Part shown: positions 4,951 through 9,384 of the stretch, piece by piece
Layout of the letters: the number at the start of each line of letters is the position of its first letter
Position numbering within the stretch: the stretch's first letter is position 1
Assembly: GCA_946480655.1 (NCBI GenBank)
Contig: CAMLKN010000080.1
Span: forward strand, 1 to 9,384
Source of the DNA: an uncultured Devosia sp.
GTDB taxonomy: Bacteria; Pseudomonadota; Alphaproteobacteria; Rhizobiales; Devosiaceae
DNA length: 9,384 nucleotides
Direction: 5' to 3'
The notes under the pieces: model-generated
What the model was told of the DNA's origin: nothing
Database searches by the model: none
The model's input: the letters and a program-made list of their open reading frames with translations, nothing else
Made by a program: the position numbers and the translations under genes

Positions 4951-6042
4951 TTGTCCCTGTCGGAATCGAAAGCCAATCCTCCCCGCCGTCGCAGATGGCG
5001 ATGGGGCCGATGGCTGACTTTGCTTGTCATCGTCGCTGCCGCCGGTGCCTATGCGGGCGTTACACGCCCCTGGGAGCCGAAGCCCAAACTGGTGGCAACG
5101 GAGGTCGTGCGCCCTGGTCCGGTCTCCCAGATCCTGGCAATCAATGGCCGGGTTGCGGCCAAGACTGCGGTGACGGTACGGGCGGCAGTGTCCGGCCAGG
5201 CGCTGGCGGTGACCGCCGATACCGGCGATGTCGTCGAGGCCGGGGATGTGCTGGTCCGTCTCGATTCCAGCCTTGTCGAGGCGCAGGCCGCGCAGGCGCG
5301 TGCGGCGCTCGAAGCCCAGTTGGTCCGCCAGCGGCAGGCTGAAGCCACGGCCGAACGAACCTCGGCGCTGGGCGAGAACACGACCCGGTCGAACCGCGAG
5401 GACGCCGAATGGGCCCTGGCTGCGGCCGTCAATGAGACGGCGCGACTGCGAGCCGCGCTGGAGCAGGTCGAGCGGCAAATCGCCCAATACACGATCACCG
5501 CCCCCATGGCTGGAACCGTGCTGTCGCGTGGCGTGGATCGCGGTCAACTGGTCGATCCCCAGACGGAACTGTTCGTCATTGCCGATACCAGCGAGCTTCG
5601 TGTCGAAACCGATGTGGATGAACTCTATTCCGCCCGCGTCAGCGTGGGGCTCAAGGCTCTTTTGCAACCCGTGGGGGCCAGCGTGCCCCAGCACGGCACC
5701 GTGACCTTCGCGGCGCCGGTCGTGGACAGCGCCACCGGGGGCCGTGCCATCCGGATCGCCTTCGACGAGCCGACCTCGTTGCCGGTGGGCCAGACGGTCA
5801 ATGCCAATGTCATTGTCGATCAGGTCGCCGATGCCCTCTCCGTCCCCCGAGGCGCCATCGTCACGGAAGGCGCGGACAGTCATGTGCTGGTGATCGAGGA
5901 CGGGCTGGTCGCGTCGCGACCCATCCGCTTCAGCGATTGGCCGGCCGGGCGGGTGATCGTCACCGAAGGGCTGGCGGCGGGTGACGTGGTCATCACCGAT
6001 CCCTCGATGGTCGCCGTGGGCGATCTGGTGGAGGCGCAATAG
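4951..6042 (+). CDS. Periplasmic adaptor (membrane fusion) subunit of an ABC exporter, HlyD/MacA-like
   Basis: A 363-residue membrane fusion protein that should bridge the permease to an outer-membrane channel. Seen: a very basic cytoplasmic N-terminus (RRRRWRWGRW at 12–21), a single signal-anchor helix at about 21–37, and a first biotinyl-lipoyl half (VTVRAAVSGQALAVTADTGD at 74–93, then VEAGDVLVRLDSS). A helical hairpin rich in Ala, Glu, Gln and Arg spans about 107–178, with arms near 30 residues. The second lipoyl half (YTITAPMAGTVLSRGVDRGQLV at 180–201) is followed by beta-barrel and membrane-proximal domains to the end. There is no lipobox; anchoring is by the N-terminal helix. The TTG start is supported by a well-placed ribosome site. 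The ATG at 4876 would add 25 residues without family features. The permease starts 3 nt after this stop, so they are one operon. An RND-pump adaptor is excluded by context. Confidence 0.9.
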   Translation: MSLSESKANPPRRRRWRWGRWLTLLVIVAAAGAYAGVTRPWEPKPKLVATEVVRPGPVSQILAINGRVAAKTAVTVRAAVSGQALAVTADTGDVVEAGDVLVRLDSSLVEAQAAQARAALEAQLVRQRQAEATAERTSALGENTTRSNREDAEWALAAAVNETARLRAALEQVERQIAQYTITAPMAGTVLSRGVDRGQLVDPQTELFVIADTSELRVETDVDELYSARVSVGLKALLQPVGASVPQHGTVTFAAPVVDSATGGRAIRIAFDEPTSLPVGQTVNANVIVDQVADALSVPRGAIVTEGADSHVLVIEDGLVASRPIRFSDWPAGRVIVTEGLAAGDVVITDPSMVAVGDLVEAQ

Positions 6043-6045
6043 GCC

Positions 6046-7251
6046 ATGCTCTACGGCATCAAGATCGCCTGGCGCTATCTCACCTCGAGCAAGACCCAGA
6101 CGGGTCTCTTGGTCGCCGGTGTTGCCACGGGCGTCTTCGTCTTCATCTTCATGAGCGCTCTCATTGGCGGGCTCGCCGTCTACCTTGTCGAACAGACAGT
6201 GGGGGACATCTCCCATGTTACGCTTGAGGCGCCGAGCCGGGAGGCCGGACTTCTCCTGCCCGAAAGCGCCGAGGCCCTCCTGGTGCAGCAAAAGGCCAGC
6301 GGCCAGCGCGAAACCCTGCGCACGGCCGATGCCTTCCTTCCGGGAATCGAGGCTATGGAAGGGGTCAAGGCAGTGTCGCCGCAGATCGTGGGCAATGGTT
6401 TCGTGATACGCGGCCAATCCCGTGCCCCGGTTGCCGTCACCGGTGTCGAGACCGACAAAGTTTCGGCGATCGCCGACCTGCAGGGCCGACTGGTTGCCGG
6501 CGATACGGTGCTGACCAACAGTACGGTCATCATCGGCAAGGTGCTGGCGGACGACCTGGGCATTGGCGTGGGGCAGGTGATCCGCCTGCAGTCGGATCGC
6601 AATGTCGAACGGGCACTGGTCATTGCGGGCATATTCCAGATTGGCGTCGAGGCGCTCGACGCCCGCGCCGCCTTCGTCAGCACGGCTACGGCTCGGACGC
6701 TGTTCGATCTGCCACAGGGCCTGAGCCGGGTCGAAATCAAGCTCGATGACCTCAACCAGGCCGAGGCCTTTGCCAGCCGCCTCGCTGCCGAGACCGGCCT
6801 TGAGGCAACCCCCTGGACGGAAGGCAATGCCCAGCTTCTGGCCGGGCTGCGGGCCCAGGCCAATTCGGGCAATCTCATCAAGGGTTTTGCGCTGGTGACC
6901 ATCGTCATTGGCGTGGCCAGCGCGCTGCTGCTCTCGACCTACCGCAGGCGGCCGGAAATCGGCATCATGCGGGCCTTTGGGGCGCCGCGTGGTTTTGTCG
7001 TCTTCGTTTTCGTCCTGCAGGGCACGCTGATCGGCCTCCTTGGTGGATTGATCGGTGCCGGTCTGGGCTATCTTGCCCTCTCGCCGTTTCCGCCACCCGA
7101 AAGCGCCACTGCGGGAGGCCTGCCGATCGATGTGCGCCAGGGCGCCTATGGGCTCGCCATTGCGCTCACCACTCTGGGCGCCATCCTTGCCTCCATCCTG
7201 CCCGCCCGCTCGGCGGCGCGGGTCGATCCCGTCTCGGTGATCGGCCAATGA
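6046..7251 (+). CDS. ABC exporter permease, FtsX/MacB/LolC-E family
   Basis: A 401-residue inner-membrane permease of the type VII ABC (MacB/LolC-E) fold, which works mechanically rather than by a classic translocation pore. Seen: a short cytoplasmic N-terminal helix (YGIKIAWRYLTSSK), TM1 at about 18–44, a large periplasmic domain at 45–275, TM2 at about 277–297, the cytoplasmic coupling segment RRRPEIGIMRAFGAPR at 300–315 characteristic of the FtsX family, TM3 at about 316–345, and TM4 at about 367–386 ending in PARSAARVDPVSVIG. The length is normal. Shine-Dalgarno-like GGTGGAGG (6027–6034) lies 11 nt before the ATG. The stop overlaps the ATPase start as ATGA. Two copies would pair with two ATPase copies. 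LolC/E, MacB and DevC are the nearest named groups I can offer; the presence of an adaptor gene argues against canonical LolCDE. Confidence 0.9.
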   Translation: MLYGIKIAWRYLTSSKTQTGLLVAGVATGVFVFIFMSALIGGLAVYLVEQTVGDISHVTLEAPSREAGLLLPESAEALLVQQKASGQRETLRTADAFLPGIEAMEGVKAVSPQIVGNGFVIRGQSRAPVAVTGVETDKVSAIADLQGRLVAGDTVLTNSTVIIGKVLADDLGIGVGQVIRLQSDRNVERALVIAGIFQIGVEALDARAAFVSTATARTLFDLPQGLSRVEIKLDDLNQAEAFASRLAAETGLEATPWTEGNAQLLAGLRAQANSGNLIKGFALVTIVIGVASALLLSTYRRRPEIGIMRAFGAPRGFVVFVFVLQGTLIGLLGGLIGAGLGYLALSPFPPPESATAGGLPIDVRQGAYGLAIALTTLGAILASILPARSAARVDPVSVIGQ

Positions 7252-7928
7252 GTGTGCTTGTCCAAGTGCGGGACCTGGTCAAGACCTATGGGCAGGGCGA
7301 GGCGGAGACGCGGGTGCTCAAGGGGTTGGACATGGACCTGTGGGAGGGGGACCTTGCCGCCCTTCTTGGGCCCTCGGGCTCGGGCAAGTCGACGCTGCTC
7401 ACGATTCTGGGGACATTGATGCAGCCCAGCAGCGGGCAGCACATGATGCTGGGCGAGGATTTGACCCGGGCCAATGACGCGGCGCTGACCGAGTTCCGCA
7501 ACCGTCATATCGGCTTTGTCTTCCAGTTCCACCACCTGCTGCCCGACTTCACGGCGCTGGAGAACGTGGTCTTTCCCACCGCTGTCAGTGAAGGCCGGGA
7601 GACAGCCCGTGCCAGGAGCCGGGGCGAGGAACTGCTGGAGCGCGTGGGCCTCGGCGATCGTATGGATTTTCGCGCCACCCAGCTGTCGGGCGGCCAGAAG
7701 CAGCGCGTTGCTATCGCAAGGGCGTTGATGAACCGGCCCGAACTTGTCCTCGCCGACGAGCCCACGGGCAATCTGGACAGGGAATCGGCCGCGCAGGTGA
7801 TGGAGTTGATCGGTGAGATCAACGACCAGGAAAAGACCTGCTTCCTCATCTCGACCCATGACGAGAAAATCGCCGCGGCCTGCAAGCGGCAGATCAAGGT
7901 GTTGGACGGCAAGGCCGTCTCGGGATGA
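7248..7928 (+). CDS. ABC transporter ATPase, LolD/MacB-type
   Basis: A complete 226-residue cytoplasmic ATPase that powers the adaptor–permease complex. Seen: Walker [10 protein letters not shown] at 41–49, Q-loop Gln93 in [10 protein letters not shown], signature LSGGQ at 146–150, Walker B LVLADE at 166–171, D-loop GNLD at 174–177, and switch His204 in ISTHDEK. All catalytic residues are present. The stretch [15 protein letters not shown] at 93–107 is, from memory, identical to the corresponding segment of E. coli LolD, which suggests contact with a LolC/E-like coupling helix. The ATG overlaps the permease stop (ATGA), ensuring balanced synthesis. No terminator with a T run follows. The substrate is unknown; LolD-like features suggest a lipid or lipoprotein-type cargo, but MacB-type ATPases look alike and the name LolD is not assigned. 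Confidence 0.93.
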   Translation: MSVLVQVRDLVKTYGQGEAETRVLKGLDMDLWEGDLAALLGPSGSGKSTLLTILGTLMQPSSGQHMMLGEDLTRANDAALTEFRNRHIGFVFQFHHLLPDFTALENVVFPTAVSEGRETARARSRGEELLERVGLGDRMDFRATQLSGGQKQRVAIARALMNRPELVLADEPTGNLDRESAAQVMELIGEINDQEKTCFLISTHDEKIAAACKRQIKVLDGKAVSG

Positions 7929-7951
7929 ATAGGGGTTATCTGGGAGGTTCA

Positions 7952-7997
7952 GGTCGGCCCGATAGGGAGGGTGGAATCCCCGCTATCGAGCCTGACC
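7952..7997. repeat. Imperfect inverted repeat after the ABC exporter operon
   Basis: The arms are GGTCGGCCCGATAG (7952–7965) and CTATCGAGCCTGACC (7983–7997). They pair with one C·A mismatch and one bulged T, about 13 pairs, around a 17-nt G/C-rich loop. It starts 24 nt after the ATPase stop. There is no T run, so it may protect the 3' end or assist Rho-dependent ending rather than act as an intrinsic terminator. Confidence 0.5.
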
Positions 7998-8060
7998 AGG
8001 CCAGCAAGCCTTGGCAGGCCGCTGGGTGGCTGGCGGCGTGTTAGCACCGGGCGATGGTGT

Positions 8061-8098
8061 TGTCACGCGTTTGTCGTGAAGTTTTATCAACTGTCACG
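8061..8098. repeat. TGTCACG repeat cluster with a central inverted copy
   Basis: TGTCACG occurs at 8061–8067 and 8092–8098, 31 bp apart (about three helical turns), with an inverted CGTGA at 8075–8079 between them. This makes the 17-bp palindrome TCACG-N7-CGTGA (8063–8079). It also makes a second hairpin, CGTGAAGTT (8075–8083) with AACT-g-TCACG (8089–8098), nine pairs and one bulge. It could be an operator or an RNA hairpin. Confidence 0.45.
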
Positions 8099-8104
8099 AT
8101 GCCA

Positions 8105-8124
8105 TCCTCGGGCTTGACCGAGGA
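8105..8124. repeat. REP-like palindrome
   Basis: TCCTCGG (8105–8111) and CCGAGGA (8118–8124) form a perfect 7-bp stem around GCTTGA. The sequence ATCCTCGGGCTTGACCGAGG resembles a palindromic repeat that I recall as scattered through alphaproteobacterial intergenic regions. That family assignment is from memory, not tested. Confidence 0.45.
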
Positions 8125-8153
8125 CCATTCACCTACAGCGCAATGCGGGGAGC

Positions 8154-8175
8154 GCCCTCGGGTCACCCCAAGGGC
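8154..8175. repeat. Hairpin 22 nt downstream of the ilvD stop
   Basis: GCCCTCGGG (8154–8162) pairs with CCCAAGGGC (8167–8175) with one C·A mismatch, around a 4-nt loop. On the minus strand it follows the ilvD stop by 21 nt. It lacks a T run, so it is at best a weak terminator or an mRNA 3'-end stabiliser. Its word content resembles the palindrome at 8105–8124, so both may belong to one composite repeat. Confidence 0.4.
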
Positions 8176-8196
8176 GGAACTTCAGGGCCGGGAGCC

Positions 8197-9384
8197 TCAG
8201 TGCCACAGCTTGTCGATGGCCGCCGTGTCGCGCACGGCGCCCTTGGCGGCCGAGGTCACCAGCGCCGCATAGGCCTTCAATGCCGTCGTTACCTTGCGCT
8301 TGCGCGGGTGTTCGGGCTTCCAGCCCTTGGCGTCCTGCTCGGCGCGGCGCTTGGCGAGTTCCGCATCGGACACCAGCACGTTGACCGTACGGTTGGGAAT
8401 GTCGATCTCGATCGTGTCGCCTTCGCGCACCAGGCCAATGGCGCCGCCTTCGGCGGCTTCAGGTGAGGCATGGCCGATGGAGAGGCCCGAGGTGCCGCCC
8501 GAAAAACGCCCATCGGTCAGCAGGGCGCAGGCTTTGCCCAGGCCCTTCGATTTCAGGTAGCTTGTGGGATAGAGCATTTCCTGCATGCCGGGGCCGCCCT
8601 TGGGGCCTTCATAGCGGATGACGACGACGTCGCCGGGCTTGATCTCGTTGGAGAGAATAGCCTTCACGGTAGCGTCCTGACTCTCAAACACGCGGGCCGG
8701 GCCGGTGAACTTGAGGATGGACTCGTCGACGCCGGCCGTCTTCACGATGCAGCCATCGAGCGCGATATTGCCCTTGAGAACGGCCAGGCCCCCATCCTTG
8801 GAGAAGGGGTTTTCGGGCGAACGGATGGCGCCATTGGTGCGGTCGGTGTCGAGTTCCTTCCAGCGGTTGGACTGGCTGAAGGCTTCCGTCGTGCGCACGC
8901 CGCCGGGCGCGGCCATGTAGAAATTGCGCACGGATTCGGAATTGGTGCGGGAAATGTCCCACTTGTCGATGGCGTCGCCCATGGTCGCAGCGTGGACCGT
9001 GGGTTCCTTGCGGTTGATCAGGCCGGCGCGGTCGAGCTGGCCGAGAATGGCGAAGATGCCGCCGGCACGATGGACGTCTTCCATGTGGACGTCCTGCTTG
9101 GCGGGCGCCACCTTGGAGAGAACCGGCACTTTGCGGCTCAGCCTGTCGATGTCGTCCATGGTGAAATCGACGCCGCCTTCATGGGCCGCGGCCAGGATAT
9201 GGAGCACGGTATTGGTCGAGCCGCCCATGGCGATGTCGAGGCTCATGGCGTTTTCGAAGGCTGCCTTGGTGGCGATGGAGCGGGGCAGCACGCTTTCGTC
9301 TTCCTGCTCGTAATAACGGCGGGCGAGGTCAACGATCAGGTGGCCCGCTTCCTGGAACAGGCGCTTGCGGTCCGAATGGGTGGC
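8197..9384 (-). CDS. ilvD: Dihydroxy-acid dehydratase, C-terminal two thirds (5' end beyond right edge)
   Basis: The last 395 residues of IlvD, the [Fe-S] enzyme that dehydrates 2,3-dihydroxy acids to 2-keto acids in isoleucine and valine synthesis. The frame is open to base 9384. It opens at [10 protein letters not shown], which in the family follows the third cluster-cysteine region, so roughly 215 N-terminal residues and all the cluster cysteines should lie off the window. Seen: [69 protein letters not shown], and [23 protein letters not shown] near the C-terminus; these are hallmark blocks. The 395 visible plus about 215 missing residues fit the usual length near 610. The GTG at 9291 is an internal Val codon, not the start. 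Stop TGA at 8199–8197. The related Edd (6-phosphogluconate dehydratase) is less likely given the [16 protein letters not shown] form and length. Confidence 0.95.
   Translation of the reverse strand, partial: ATHSDRKRLFQEAGHLIVDLARRYYEQEDESVLPRSIATKAAFENAMSLDIAMGGSTNTVLHILAAAHEGGVDFTMDDIDRLSRKVPVLSKVAPAKQDVHMEDVHRAGGIFAILGQLDRAGLINRKEPTVHAATMGDAIDKWDISRTNSESVRNFYMAAPGGVRTTEAFSQSNRWKELDTDRTNGAIRSPENPFSKDGGLAVLKGNIALDGCIVKTAGVDESILKFTGPARVFESQDATVKAILSNEIKPGDVVVIRYEGPKGGPGMQEMLYPTSYLKSKGLGKACALLTDGRFSGGTSGLSIGHASPEAAEGGAIGLVREGDTIEIDIPNRTVNVLVSDAELAKRRAEQDAKGWKPEHPRKRKVTTALKAYAALVTSAAKGAVRDTAAIDKLWH

Larger units (their letters stand above)
7929..8196. other. Gene-free gap between convergent ABC operon and ilvD, rich in inverted repeats
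   Basis: These 268 bp lie between two gene ends, so no promoter is needed for either neighbour, and no open frame here shows protein-like features. The gap contains four hairpins (7952–7997, 8075–8098, 8105–8124, 8154–8175) and repeated TGTCACG words. A run of short complementary words (CCAGC at 8001–8005 and GCTGG at 8021–8025) adds further possible folding. No intrinsic terminator with a T tract was found for either operon. Confidence 0.6.

Noticed and set aside
4933..7248. A very long open frame (771 codons) on the minus strand across both the adaptor and permease genes.
   Set aside because: Its codons are in exact register with those of the two + strand genes, where a stop appears only opposite TTA, CTA or TCA codons, which are rare in this GC-rich DNA. 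The product is a Gly/Asp/His/Arg-rich sequence without domains.
9289..9291. The GTG at 9291 as the ilvD start.
   Set aside because: The frame stays open to the window edge and codes for conserved IlvD sequence ([10 protein letters not shown] and onward) upstream of this codon.
1..9384. CRISPR array, tRNA/rRNA genes, prophage or insertion-sequence signs.
   Set aside because: No regularly spaced repeats, no cloverleaf-like or rRNA-like stretches, no transposase or integrase, and no target-site duplications were seen.

Overview
The window is GC-rich bacterial chromosome. It most resembles an alphaproteobacterium of the Hyphomicrobiales; a Devosia-like relative is my best guess, from recall only. 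The basis is a CarD-type regulator, an NDUFAF5-type methyltransferase, the run comF – glutaredoxin – nitrilase-superfamily amidase – DUF1178, and TTG/GTG starts in a high-GC background. No phage, insertion sequence, CRISPR array, tRNA or rRNA gene was seen.

Left part (1–2078): the end of a CarD-family RNA polymerase-binding regulator closes with a strong intrinsic terminator. A 110-residue EmrE-like SMR multidrug transporter follows on the + strand. It converges on, and overlaps by 32 bp, a two-gene minus-strand operon: an NDUFAF5-like methyltransferase, coupled through ATGA to a small P-loop kinase-like protein.

Middle (2079–4892): a 45-bp divergent gap separates the methyltransferase from comF. 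A good promoter at the end of comF appears to start a second unit: glutaredoxin 3 and a deaminated-glutathione-amidase-like hydrolase only 3 nt apart. A DUF1178 zinc-ribbon protein and a MmcQ/YjbR protein follow, joined by a TTGA overlap. Redox and glutathione maintenance plausibly links the first two; the roles of the last two are unknown.

Right-middle (4951–7928): a compact three-gene ABC exporter, in the order periplasmic adaptor, MacB/LolC-E-type permease, LolD-like ATPase. It probably moves a lipid, lipoprotein or peptide-like substrate across the envelope, with an outer-membrane partner encoded elsewhere.

Right end (7929–9384): a 268-bp gap between convergent genes holds several hairpins and a TGTCACG repeat cluster. 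The C-terminal two thirds of ilvD (dihydroxy-acid dehydratase, branched-chain amino-acid synthesis) then runs off the right edge on the minus strand.

The window is mostly housekeeping. Its least explained parts are the exporter's substrate, the repeat-rich gap, the degenerate methyltransferase motif and the overlapping transcription signals. I see no convincing novel defence or mobile system.
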